A DNA stretch of 64,000 nucleotides from Rebecca billardiae RCC1528. Taxonomy: Eukaryota; Haptophyta. The stretch lies in NCBI GenBank assembly GCA_965240325.2, contig OZ251227.1:1674001-1738000 (forward strand), written 5' to 3'. The translations under genes and the position numbers were made by a program. The notes beneath the pieces were generated by a model that ran no database searches, was not told the DNA's origin, and worked only from the letters and a program-made list of their open reading frames with translations. How positions within the stretch are numbered: position 1 is the stretch's first letter; every line of letters begins with the position of its first letter. This document shows positions 41,711 to 52,034 of the stretch, piece by piece.

Positions 41711-43639
41711 CCTTTTCATGGGCGCCGGGCCTCGTCTGCCTACTACTGGCAAGCTCGGACAGTGTCGACCGCCCCCGCCGCACGCCCCCGCACGCTGCGC
41801 CGGGCGTTGGTCGGCACTGCACTAGCTTAACAGTTCCAGTGTACTGTGCATACAGTATAGTCTGTATGGCGGGCCGTAGGTCCGCCCCTTGTACTGCCCG
41901 GGAAATAAAAGAAAAGAAAATTAAAAGAAATCGCCTCGCCAAGAAATGACATAAAATGAAAACTCGCTTCTGCTCACTACGGGGCGCCCTCGCTGCTCGC
42001 AGCTCCCAGTGCTCCCACTGGGGACGCTCGGCCGAAAATCTGTTCAGGATGGCGCGGAGCGCGTGGGCGGCGCGCGCCAGATCCAACGCCGGCGCGGACC
42101 TGGCTCCGGCTCGGGTCCACCCCCCCCCCAGCTCCGTTACGTCTTGGCCCCGAGCCGAAGTCAACCAAGCGGACCATGTCACAGCAGAGTCCCTTCCGAC
42201 CCCCGATTGATGAGTTTGATGACTTCAACGAGAAATCGGTCGCATCCGACCACCTCCCAATAGGTTCAGACTCTATTTTACTATGTAATTACCCGTCCCT
42301 TACTCAGATTTCAGCACAATCCGGGCGGAGCGTTCCGGACACCGGTATACATATATATGCGAAAATGGTACCAGGACTGGGTATTTAGTTATAGAAAATA
42401 GAGTCTGAACCTATTGGAGGTGTTAATATGGCTGATGATCCATCTGGCCGTAATGTCGTCCAAGGGACAGCCTGGGGTGGTCTAGGAGCTATCGTAGATC
42501 ATCAGAGGCGGCGCGATCCGCTGCCGATTGCAGTGTCAAGATGTAACGCTCCAGTGACCGGACTGGGGGGGGGGGACCGAAGCCGGAGCCGACATCGCTC
42601 GACGATTCCCGAGACGTGTTTTTGCCCGATTCGCGATTGCTGCCCTCGTCGTCTCGCGTGCAGGTCGCACGGGGGCTAAATCGACCCGTTTGGAGCGGTA
42701 CGCTCGGCGCGTCGGCACGATCGTGCGACCTGGGGCAGTCCTCGCCCGACTTGCACGTCGAGCGCTCGCACGGGCCATATTAATATCAAGCGCTGCGCAC
42801 GACAACCACCTCGCGCGATCCACTGCCGCGCGTCGGGCTCGGTGCAGAAAGACCCTCATCACGAGGTGTCTCGCGGGCGGGAAGCGCCTCGCACGCGACG
42901 CAAGATTTGGCGCGGCCTTCTGGACTCGATCGCCGGAATCCGCGCACCGGACCACCCTCTCTCATCAGCCTGAAACGGCCGAGCGGGCTCGACGCGAGCC
43001 CGCTTGGGAGAACACACCTCACCGCGGCGGCCTCGCAGGTCAGACGGCGCGGGAGGGGTGCGTGCGTAGCTGGTGCTCATGACGGGAGGAGCTGTGTGTT
43101 GGCGCACCTTGTCGTGCGCGCGCAGCCAAGCTCGCGTGCCGCTCTCCTGCTTCCACTCGAGTGCATGCGCGACACGCGTGTCTCTCCAGCGCTCGAAGAG
43201 GACGGGCGGGTCGCGTGCGGATGTAGCGCAGCTGCACACACTCCAATCATCCGCGACCGCAACCACCAGCCACGGTCGCCCTGCTGCCAAGCAGACTGTG
43301 CGTGAACACAGCGCGCGCAAGGCAAGCCATGCGCGCGCGCGCGCGACATGGTGCCAGTGCGAGTGACGACGAGGAGGAGGGCGAGCTGGCACCGCACGAG
43401 ATCACTGGGTGATGGCGGGCTCGTCGCGGCCCATCGTACCGTCACTAGCACCCGATGCACCCCCGTCCACCACTCGAACTCATCGCGGCGCGCCGCGCAG
43501 TGCGAGGCTGCGTCCCGCGAGGGCACCGTGCCCTCAGAGCCCCACGAGGGCACGGTGCCCTCCAGAGGGCACGGTGCCCTCACGGTCAGGGCAGATTAGC
43601 ACCACTGTAGGACGACGCGGGTCTCAGAAGAGTCACTAC
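41711..43639. other. Gap with a short TIR element and small palindromes
   Basis: No supported gene. The MFS 3' UTR probably reaches the A-rich stretch at 41,905-41,960. At 43,520-43,590 three copies of the palindrome GAGGGCACGGTGCCCTC lie in a row. A frame starting MSQQSPFRPPIDEFDDFNEK at 42,176 looks protein-like but runs straight into the TIR element at 42,251. Confidence 0.45.
42251..42422. mobile_element. 172-bp miniature TIR element
   Basis: Inverted ends of ~30 bp: CAATAGGTTCAGACTCTATT within the left end (42,258 on), the complement ending at 42,422. One base differs by indel. The AT-rich centre contains GGTATACATATATATGCG. No clear target duplication. Confidence 0.7.
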
Positions 43640-45475
43640 AAAAAGTCTCCGCCAGCGGAGCATCCGGGCAAGGGGCCCAGACCCTCCGCCGGCGGAGATT
43701 TTTGTGGCCACGAAAAATCCCCGCTGGCGGAGCATGGAATGCTCCGCTGGCCGGAGCCTGGGCTTGCAGGAATGACACAACAAACTAGTTATGGTACCAG
43801 AAGTCTGTCAACCACCGAACAGCAGTCACCTCCGCTGGCGGAGCTCGCTAATGAGCCGTGCCTTTTGTAAACGAATACACTCGGCACTTGAACTGAGCTC
43901 CGCTGGCGGAGCTTCGGGGGCGCCGAATGCCATTCTTGATGACCCACCTGACTTGAACTGAGCTCCGCTGGCGGAGCGTCGGTGGTCAGCGCCGTGTGTC
44001 ATATCGGAGAAATAATGCTAAGCCTTTCAACGCATTCATACTCTGCTGTGCCACACATTCAACCTCCGCTGGCGGAGCTCACTGGCCTATCAGTCGACTT
44101 GAACTGAGCTCCACTGGTGGAGCCTCGGCTGCGCCGAATGTCCTTAATCGATGACCCACTCTCGACTTGAGCTGAGCTCCCCTGGCGGAGCTTTGGTGGC
44201 GCCGCATGTCATATTGGAGTAACGCGGAAGCGTCAACCGTAGTCATATCTATATTGAGACTCAACCTCCGCTGGCGGAGCTCGCGGACGACCTACTAGTA
44301 TTCAACTTTAACTGAGCTCCGCTGGCGGAGCCTCGGGGTGTGTCGAATGTCCTTATCGATGGCCGACGTCTTGACTTGAGCTGAGCTCCGCTGACGGAGC
44401 TTTGGTGGCGCCGCATGCCATTTATGGGAATAATGTGAAGCCGTTAACCATAATCATATCCATATTGACACTCAACCTCCGCTGGCCGAGCTCACTGACC
44501 TATTCGACTTGAGCTGAGCTCCGCTGGCGGAGCTTTGGTGGCGCCGCATGTCATATTGGAGTAATGCGAAGCCGTCAACCGTAATCATATCCATATTGAT
44601 ACTCAACCTCCGCTGGCGGAGCTCACTGGCCTATTCGACTTGAACTGAGCTCCGCTGGCGGAGCCTCGGCTCCGCCGAATGTCCTTATTGATGGCCCACG
44701 TCTTGACTTGAGCTGAGCTCCGCTGGCGGAGCTTTGCTGGCGCCGCATGTCATATTGGAGTAATGCAAAGCCGTTAACTACCGTAATCATATCCATATTG
44801 ACACTCAACCTCCGCTGGCGGAGCTCGCGGGCCTATTCAACTTGAACTGAGCTCCGCTGGCGGAGCCTCGGCTGCGCCGAATGTCCTTATCGATGGCCCA
44901 CTTGACTTGAGCTGAGCTCCGCTGGCGGAGCTTTGGTGGCGCCGCATGTCATATTGGAGTAATGCAACGCCGTTAACTACCGTAATCATATCCATATTGA
45001 CACTCAACCTCCGCTGGCGGAGCTCGCGGGCCTATTCAACTTGAACTGAGCTCCGCTGGCGGAGCCTCGGCTGCGCCGAATGTCTTTATCGATGGCCCAC
45101 GACTTGACTTGAGCTGAGCTCCGCTGGCGGAGCTTTGGTGGCGCCGCATGTCATATTGGAGTAATGCAACGCCGTTAACTACCGTAATCATATCCATATT
45201 GACACTCAACCTCCGCTGGCGGAGCTCGCGGGCCTATTCAACTTGAACTGAGCTCCGCTGGCGGAGCCTCGGCTGCGCCGAATGTCTTTATCGATGGCCC
45301 ACGACTTGACTTCAGCTGAGCTCCGCTGGCGGAGCTTTGGTGGCACCGAATGTCATATTGGAGTAATGCGAAGTCGTTAACCGTAATACTATCCATATTG
45401 ACACTCAACCTCCGCTGGCGGAGCTCGCGGACCTATTCAACTTGAACTGAGCTCCGCTGGCGGAGCCTCTGCTTG
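43640..45475 (+). repeat. Satellite array built of CTCCGCTGGCGGAG palindromes
   Basis: From 44,061 the marker AACCTCCGCTGGC recurs at 44,061, 44,263, 44,474, 44,605, 44,807, 45,006, 45,208 and 45,407: a ~200-bp higher-order unit, with one 131-bp unit that lacks a monomer. Each unit holds three hairpins (GAGCTCCGC-TG-GCGGAGCTC type). The first two sit in related ~65-bp monomers (…GCCTCGGCTGCGCCGAATGT and …GCTTTGGTGGCGCCGCATGT). The last three units are almost identical. The 5' part (43,640-44,060) is irregular and more diverged. The 45,476-45,871 stretch holds only the GNAT gene's upstream region. Confidence 0.9.
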
Positions 45476-45871
45476 TGGTTTGCTGCAATTGGGGCTGGGC
45501 AGCCTGGGCTCAGCATGGGGCAGCTGTTCACAGCCCAGGCGGGGCGTCACCGCCTGTGAGCCGTCGGTGGGCAGGGCCGACGGCGTCGCAGAGCTCATGC
45601 GTGGGAGCAGCGCGTCGAGGAAGCGATCAAGGTCGAGAAGGAAGGGGCAAGCAGCAGGGGCTGCCTGTACGTTTGTACATGCCTTCTCTGGATAGAATCT
45701 AGAGAAAAAGGTACATGGAACGAGTAGCGATCATTCATCGGTTTTTTTTATAAGGCCCGACCCTTTTTTATTTACGCGTCGTCGTCATGAGCATGAAATA
45801 AAGGGGCTTGTGGTACCAGACAGGGCCACGTCCTTGGTGGATCGTGCCCCACCGCGCGGATCGAGAGCGCG

Positions 45872-47101
45872 ATGACGACCGCCGTGCTCCTGCGCCGCGC
45901 GCTTCTTCGCCGTGCGGTTCGCGGCCATGCGGCTTGGGTCCCGAAGGCCACGATAACGACAGTGTCCATCGAGCCTGTCGTCAGCGAGGCGGACGCGCGT
46001 GAGCTGCACGCGTTCGAGGCCAAGATGGACCGCGAATACTTTGGGATCCCTGTCATTGCGACAGAGGACGAGTACGTGCACCATATCCGCTCAGGCCGAG
46101 CAAATGCGTTTGTGGCGCGTGCTTGGACGCACGAGGCCGGCACGCCTGCTGCTCGCGGTGCCGTCGTCGGGCTCGCAACGTACTCAATGAGTCTCAACCT
46201 GTGGGATGGCCCGCAGCTCTACTGGGAGCACTGCACTTTCGACAAGAACTTCCGCGGCTACGGCCTCTTTGATGGCTTCCTCGGAAGTATCTGCCAGAGG
46301 GCATCCGACGCCGGGATTGTGCAGGTGTGCTGGACGCTCAGCGACTGGAATCACAGGCCGTATGCCCTCTACGCACGCCTTGCGGACGAGTGGTTCGAGC
46401 CGCACCCGGGTCACCCGCACTCCAGCGGCCAGCGCGTGAACTTCTACATCGACAAGGATCAGATTGCAGCGGCAGGCGCACATGGGCCGTGTTCGCCTGT
46501 TGAGGAGTTGCCTGTGACCGTTTCCCTCGCCACGCCAGAGGATGCCGACGAAATTCATGCACTGGCCTCCAGCCTTGCCCCTGAGTGCGTGGCTTGCGAC
46601 GTCGGGCAAGCTCATCATGGGCAGCACGGCGCAGGGCCTGGCTCGCCGCCTCGCACGAGCGCACGCGATGTCGCCGAGGCCATCTCAGATGGGCGTGTCG
46701 TTTGCGTGAGCGCGCGGTGGAATGGCAACGTCGTTGGGGTCGCCTACTGCATGCGCGTCTTCTGCAGCAATATTGGCCCGGAGCTCGTCCTCAACTTCGT
46801 GGGTGTGCGTGAGGCGCACCGCAGGCAGGGCATTGGCGCCGCAATGTTGAATGCCGTGCGGCGGCACGCGAGCGACACGGACGAGCGAGGCATTCGCATC
46901 TTCGTGCCGGAGTGGAACACCCCAGCAATCGCCTTTCTTTCCGGGCCGCATGTCGGAGCCAAGGAATGGCTGGACCCTCACCCAAGCTTCCCTGACCAAC
47001 CGGGCAAACGCTTTTGCTTTGTCTGCCGTGGCGACAAGTTGCGGGCCGCCGCCGCCCGCCACCGTGAGCGTGGACCAGGTCACGTCTTCAAGATTCAGTA
47101 G
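45872..47101 (+). CDS. Double-GNAT N-acetyltransferase-like protein
   Basis: An intronless frame of 409 residues. The first ~25 residues (MTTAVLLRRALLRRAVRGHA) are basic and hydrophobic, resembling a mitochondrial or plastid targeting start. Domain 1 (~30-200) has a degenerate acetyl-CoA loop, DKNFRGYGLFDGFLGSI, and FDKNFRGYG / WTLSDWNHRPYALYARL. Domain 2 (~215-385) has the clearer motif A, VREAHRRQGIGAAMLNAVRR (R/Q-x-x-G-x-G/A), followed by RGIRIFVPEWNTPAIAFL. Members transfer acetyl groups to amines; the substrate is unknown. Domain 1 may have become structural. It starts about 400 bp after the palindrome array. Confidence 0.82.
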   Translation: MTTAVLLRRALLRRAVRGHAAWVPKATITTVSIEPVVSEADARELHAFEAKMDREYFGIPVIATEDEYVHHIRSGRANAFVARAWTHEAGTPAARGAVVGLATYSMSLNLWDGPQLYWEHCTFDKNFRGYGLFDGFLGSICQRASDAGIVQVCWTLSDWNHRPYALYARLADEWFEPHPGHPHSSGQRVNFYIDKDQIAAAGAHGPCSPVEELPVTVSLATPEDADEIHALASSLAPECVACDVGQAHHGQHGAGPGSPPRTSARDVAEAISDGRVVCVSARWNGNVVGVAYCMRVFCSNIGPELVLNFVGVREAHRRQGIGAAMLNAVRRHASDTDERGIRIFVPEWNTPAIAFLSGPHVGAKEWLDPHPSFPDQPGKRFCFVCRGDKLRAAAARHRERGPGHVFKIQ

Positions 47102-47158
47102 TCGTCGTCGCGATTGTTTTATTGAAAGTGAGGACGTGAAGGATATGATACGATGACG

Positions 47159-47312
47159 TTATGGCCCGCGGTGCAGGGCGGAGCGCGCAGCGTGGAGCCC
47201 GCACCAGCGGGCCCGAACCACGTTTCAAAAAGATCTTTGATCATGAAAAAAGGGACGGGGGGCGATTTTTAGGGCTGGCGGAGACCGAGTTTCGAGTTTT
47301 TGAGATCGCATA
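47159..47312 (-). mobile_element. MITE-1, partial copy (reverse)
   Basis: Begins TATGGCCCGCGGTG and continues through GCGCGCAGCGTGGAGCCCGC, CAAAAAGATCTTTGATCA and AGACCGAGTTTCGA, matching in reverse the right half of 49,299-49,641. Only one end is present. Confidence 0.8.
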
Positions 47313-47427
47313 GAGAGGTCTATTAGGCCGAAAAAAAGCGCGTCCAGCTGATTCCCTTAAGTAAAGTGCGATCTGGACGTCAGCTGGACGTGACATTAGT
47401 GTAACGGTTCGTTACGAGCGCGATTTT

Positions 47428-47612
47428 AAGTATGAGATTGCCGCCAACCAACCGCCAACCGCCATAAAAACGGCAAGGCAAGGGCTCGGGAAACTTGATC
47501 ACTTCTAAATGTGAATAGTAAAATGCTCTCCCCGAGCGCGCCTGTCGCCTCGCAGGCCGCAGTATGAGATTGCCGCCAACCGCCAACCGATAAAATTAAA
47601 AACGGCAAGGCA
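47428..47612 (+). repeat. Direct repeats flanking an 82-bp dispersed segment
   Basis: GTATGAGATTGCCGCCAACC … AAAACGGCAAGGCAAG occurs at ~47,429-47,484 and again at ~47,562-47,612. Between them lies GGCTCGGGAAACTTGATCAC to CGCCTCGCAGGCCGC, which recurs without change over ~80 bp at 50,751-50,832, right beside the end of the element at 49,652-50,749. Confidence 0.75.
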
Positions 47613-47868
47613 AGTTGGACACTAATGGACATTTGGCATCTAAGCTAGTTGTCAGACGGACGTCCGATTTGACGGGTGCCGGGTGCGGTCTCAGGTCCGC
47701 TGCTGTGATTGTAGTGTGAAGTGTGATGAATGAGTCTCGCGCGGGATCGCAGGCAGGGCGACGGCCGGGACTAATATAGTTAGACTGTACTCTGTTCAGT
47801 TGAGTCTCGGAACCGACTTCAACTGGCGAACTGCCACTACGGCAGAGAGCCGCGATTGCACGGCCACC

Positions 47869-47977
47869 GCGGGCCCCCAACTGCGTTGATTCTGTGCAGG
47901 AAAGGACCGCGGAACGCGGTCATATGACCGCGTTCCGCGGTCTTTTTCCGTAGAACGAACGTAGTTCGGGGCCCGCG
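47869..47977. repeat. Near-perfect ~108-bp palindrome (P1)
   Basis: Centre CAT|ATG at 47,923/47,924. The inner 19 bp per arm are perfect (GACCGCGGAACGCGGTCAT) and the arms extend ~53 bp to GCGGGCCC with a few mismatches. A single arm occurs at 51,981-52,034. Looks like a loop-less foldback MITE. Confidence 0.85.
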
Positions 47978-48109
47978 GTGCACCCTCCGTCGGCTGCTGT
48001 CTCAGTCTGACATGTGTAAGTGTAACAGTTCGCCTGAGCTGCCACCGCCAACTCAGTCACTGCCGCCCACCGGGCCGGCGGGCCGATGAGGACTGTCGCC
48101 GCGGGCCGC

Positions 48110-49050
48110 CGCGGGGACTAGCGGCCGGCGCGCGCGCGCAGGCAGGGCGAGGCCGAGAGGCGCTGGCGCGGCGCGAGCCGGCGCATGCGCGCGAGCGGGC
48201 GCACCTGCTTGAGGTACTCGCCCTGCGCCATGCGCTCGACGACGGGCCGCTGGTCGCTCAGCCGGCGCGCCTCGTGCCGGCAGAGCGAGAGCGCGCGCCA
48301 CTGCTGGCCCCGGCCTGCCGGCTGCGCAGCCGCGCACCAAGACCGACCGAGCGGAGCTCGGGGCGGTGGAACGAGGCGAGCGGCGCGTCGCGCCTGCCGC
48401 CGCGCGTGCGCGCCTGCTCCACTGCGCCGCCGTGCTCGCCCGCCGCCTCCTCCGCCGCGTCGGCCTCGAAGACGGCGGCTGCCAGCGGCAGGCTGAGCCG
48501 CGCGCGCTCACTCAGTGAGTCACTCACACTGTGAGTCACACCCGCGGTCGCCTCGACGGCCATCTATCCACAGCTGCTCGAGCTGCTGGAGGGCGCCGCG
48601 ACGATGGCGGCGCGGGCGCCCAGCGCGTCCGTTGCCGCGTCGCTCAGCTCGTCGAGCTCGGCGCCGCACTTCGCCAGCTTGGCGCCTAGCGCCTCCGCGT
48701 GTCACGTGCTCGTGCACGTCAGCCTGCTGATACGCCGCCGCCCATCGGCACTTCTGGCATCTGCGCGCGCAGCTGCTGCAGCTCGACGGCGGAGTCGTCG
48801 CGGCTGGCGGCGAGGGTGCGCACCGCGTCGATTGCCGAGGCCTGCAGCCCGGTGATCGCCGCGTCGACGCGCGCGGCGATTTCCCCACGCAGCTCCTCGC
48901 GCCACGTGGCCGCCGCTCGCGTGCAGGCAGCTGGGCGCCGCTGCGCGACCCAGGAACCGGCGCGCGTCGCAAGGCACTCCCTTGGACAGGCTCCGCAGTT
49001 GACGACCTCTTTCACCTCGGCACGTGCCTTAAGTAGCTCTCTGATCAAGA
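48110..49050 (-). pseudogene. Degraded coding region, left copy of an inverted duplication
   Basis: About 430 bp (48,110-48,540) is inverted relative to 51,245-51,670. The minus strand gives coherent pieces in different frames: LAAAVFEADAAEEAAGEHGG and APLASFHRPELRSVGLG, then RRLSDQRPVVERMAQGEYLK. Upstream (49,048-48,560) are EELRGEIAARVDAAITGLQA and KLAKCGAELDELSDAATDAL. The helical, Ala/Glu-rich character suggests an exon remnant of a coiled-coil gene; the family is unknown. Confidence 0.45.
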
Positions 49051-49298
49051 GTGCCTTGCGTGCCGGGTAGCTCTCTGATCAGTAGGTTACGACGCGGTGG
49101 ATTCATTCTCCTGATGGCTCATTGATGAATACCATTTGTCGTCACGAAGCGGTGGATTCGTTCTCCTGATGGCTCCTTGATGAATACCATTTGTCAGATG
49201 GCGACGATCAGGTAACGAGTGGTAAAGAGTCCGGTCATACGCGACCCGCTTCCTCTGCAATCCCAGCTTTCGGCATACGCGGGTACTACGATACATTA

Positions 49299-49641
49299 TG
49301 GCCCGCGGTGAAGATAAATACGATGAGAGTCGTTGCGGCGGCGAGGCCATATTTATTTATTACTATGGTCACACATGAACGAGAGGCTACCCACAATTAC
49401 CCTGCCTGGCGCACTTGGGCGTGGGTTTCGTTGATTCCTCTGTTCACTATTCAAGACGGCGGACGCGCCCTTTTTCGACGCTAATGCACCTGTAAGGGAG
49501 TCTCAAAATCGAAACTCGGTCTCCTCCAGCCCTAAAAAATCGCCCCCCGTCCCTTTTTTCTTGATCAAAGATCTTTTTGAAACGTGGTTCGGGCCCGCTG
49601 GTGCGGGCTCCACGCTGCGCGCTCCGCCGCACCGCGGGCCA
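49299..49641 (+). mobile_element. MITE-1, complete copy with TA target duplication
   Basis: 343 bp. Ends TGGCCCGCGGTG and CACCGCGGGCCA are perfectly inverted over 12 bp, and each is flanked by TA (49,297-49,298 and 49,642-49,643), as in Tc1/mariner-type MITEs. The interior shares GGTCACACATGAACGAGAG and TTGATCAAAGATCTTTTTGA with the copy at 52,775-53,100. No coding capacity. Confidence 0.88.
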
Positions 49642-49651
49642 TAACTACTAT

Positions 49652-50749
49652 CGGATATCCCACTGCGATCCTATCCCATAGGATTCAATCCTATCACCTA
49701 TGGCATAGGATGGCCCCAGGGACGACTCAGCAGACGACATTTTCTCATGTTGCCGAATGGTACGATTGCACCTAGGGGTCGGTAGCAGTGCCGCCACCAT
49801 CCGCCAGAGCGAGCTTGTTGTGATTTTCGACCACCACCGCATGTTTTGGGCTCCACGGATGGAGCGCGTGAAGCCGTCGCGGCCGTTGCCGCCTTGCGAC
49901 TCCACGGTGGCAACGCCGACCAACATGTGGCACTTGTGATGACACCCAGCTTGATGCTCACACATCGTGGTTCACTGTGTTCGACCGGAGCCGTACGAGG
50001 TTCAATCACAATGCGTTTTGGTCCTCGCCAAGCATGGCATTGTACGTCACGCCGGGGCTGCGCGCACAAGCCGCTGCGGGTCGCTCGCGTCGTCAGGTGG
50101 TTGCGATCGAGCATCGGCGCGCATGTTGAGCAAGCCTCGGAGGTAGCCGGAACATCTTGCCATGCCGCGTGCGTGGATGGTATCGCACCTGTAGACACGC
50201 CATGCGTATGCCGCAGTCGATTTAGGCGACGCTCGACCCGCACGCTCTTGGATTCGTGGGCTGTGGTCCACAAGGACGGCCGCCACCATCGTGGAAGGTC
50301 CGTGGCCGCACGCACGATGGCGGTTGCCCTCTCTTCGCCCCGCCCCAGAATCGGTGTGCTACGGGCAGCAACGCGCCTGGCGGCGTGGGCGGCGGTGCGG
50401 GCGGCAGCGCGGGCATCCGGTGCGAGCACTCGCCTGCGCCGTCCGTGCCCAGGGTCGCCGCTCGGCTGCCAGGGGCGAGCAACTGACGCTGTCATGCCGA
50501 TCCTATGTAGCCGTCCCTGGCGCGGATCCTATGGCATAGGATCGCGCGCGCGCGCGGGGTCGCGCGCGCGCGCGCGCGACCGCCGTGGCAGTGGCGGCAG
50601 GCGGAGATGGTGTGTGTCGACAGCCGGTGGAGTTGTGTGTACGATATAGCAACACCGATGATCGTATGCGCAGAACTGAGCCGCTGGCGCTCTGGTGAAC
50701 TCATCCTATGCCATAGGATCAGATCCTATCTGTTGCAGTGGGATATCCG
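49652..50749. mobile_element. 1.1-kb TIR element with ATCCTATGCCATAGGAT motifs
   Basis: Perfect 15-bp TIRs (CGGATATCCCACTGC). The palindromic word ATCCTATGCCATAGGAT or close variants lie near both ends (49,669-49,710 and 50,702-50,730) and once inside (50,526-50,542), suggesting protein-binding sites. The interior minus strand has protein-like stretches (CHMLVGVATVESQGGNGRDG; RAYAWRVYRCDTIHARGMAR in another frame) but is broken; it may be a dead transposase. No target duplication identified. Confidence 0.7.
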
Positions 50750-50915
50750 CAAGGGCTCGGGAAACTTGATCACTTCTAAATGTGAATAGTAAAATGCTCT
50801 CCCCGAGCGCGCCTGTCGCCTCGCAGGCCGCGCGTCTCAGCGCCCTCTCGCTCCGCTCTCCCCGAGGCTGAGCTCGCGGCCCGCCTGTCACCTCGCAGGC
50901 GCGCGCCACGGACAC

Positions 50916-51980
50916 ATGCGCGACGAGATCGCGGCGGGGGCGGCGAGATCGCGGCGGGGGCGACGGGCAACAACCTGCCCGCGGGCGCGTTCGTCACTCG
51001 AGGAGCAGCGCGCAAGGGCGAGCCGAGTCCGGAGCACGCGAGCTCGTCGCTCGCCGACCGGAGCAGAGCGCGCCGCCCGCCGCCGCCGAGCGAGCGGCGC
51101 GGCAGAGCTGATGAGCCGGATGCGCCCGGAGCTCGCGCGGCTGAAGGGCGAGCACGAGCACGCGAGCTCGCGCCTCGACGCCGAGCGCGAGCTCCTCCTC
51201 AACTCGGTCGACGGCGGCGCGGAGGTCCGGCAGCAGCGTGAGGACTCACAGACAGTGTGAGTGAGCCGCGCGCAGCTCAGCCTGCCGCTGGCAGCCGCCG
51301 TCTTCGAGGCCGACGCGGCGGAGGAGGCGGCGGGCGAGCCGAGCACGGCGGCGCGGTGGAGCAGGCGCGCACGCGCGGCGGCAGGCGCGACGCGCCGCTC
51401 GCCTCGTTCCACCGCCCCGAGCTCCGCTCGGTCGGTCTCGGTGCGCGGCTGCGCAGCCGGCAGGCCGGCGGGCCAGCAGTCTGCAGTGGCGCGCGCTCTC
51501 GCTCTGCCGGCACGAGGCGTGCCGGCTGAGCGACCAGCGGCCCGTCGTCGAGCGCATGGCGCAGGGCGAGTACCTCAAGCAGGTGCGCCCGCTCGCGCGC
51601 ACGCGCCGGCTCGCGACCAGCGGCCCTTCGTCGAGCGCATGGCGCAGCGCGAGCACCTTGCAAGCTGAAGCAGGTGCGCCCGCACGCGCGCACGCGCCGG
51701 CCCGGCGCCGCGCGGCGCCTCTCGCCCTCTCGCCCTGCGCGCGCCGCCGCCCCGCTTCCCCGCGCGGCCCGTCCGCGCCTCTCGCCCTGCGAGCGCGCCG
51801 CCCCGCTTCCCCGCGCGGCCCGTCCGCTGGTGTCCCATGCCACCCTTGGCCGTGCGCGCCCGCATACTCGCGCCGAGTCCGAGACTCGGTCTCGGGTCTG
51901 ACTCTCCCTCTCAGAGTGGCTGAACTGTCTTTCTGACTCGGACTGACTGACTCGTCAGTCTCATTCTCAACCACTGCGCC
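50916..51980 (+). pseudogene. Degraded coding region, right copy of the inverted duplication
   Basis: Plus strand carries ELARLKGEHEHASSRLDAER and LLLNSVDGGAEVRQQREDSQ, followed after a frame break by the same LPLAAAVFEADAAEEAAGE … RPELRSVGLGARLRSRQAG sequence as the left copy (now inverted). The 3' part (51,560-51,840) has internal short duplications of ARTRRLATSG-type and SPRGPSAPLAL-type blocks. Confidence 0.45.
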
Positions 51981-52034
51981 GCGGGCCCCGAACTGCGTTG
52001 GTTCTACGGAAAAGGACCGCGGAACGCGGTCATA
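51981..52034 (+). repeat. Half-copy of palindrome P1
   Basis: GCGGGCCCCGAACTGCGTTG through GGACCGCGGAACGCGGTCAT, one arm only of the 47,869-47,977 palindrome. The following 52,035-52,774 shows no gene. Confidence 0.8.

Noticed and set aside
43640-45475. CRISPR array
   Set aside because: Regular palindromic repeats look superficially similar, but the spacers are themselves repeated, the period is ~65/200 bp, and the genome is eukaryotic with no cas genes.
49698-50495. 265-codon minus-strand frame as an intact transposase
   Set aside because: Protein-like stretches switch between frames and no catalytic motif can be traced; at best a dead copy.
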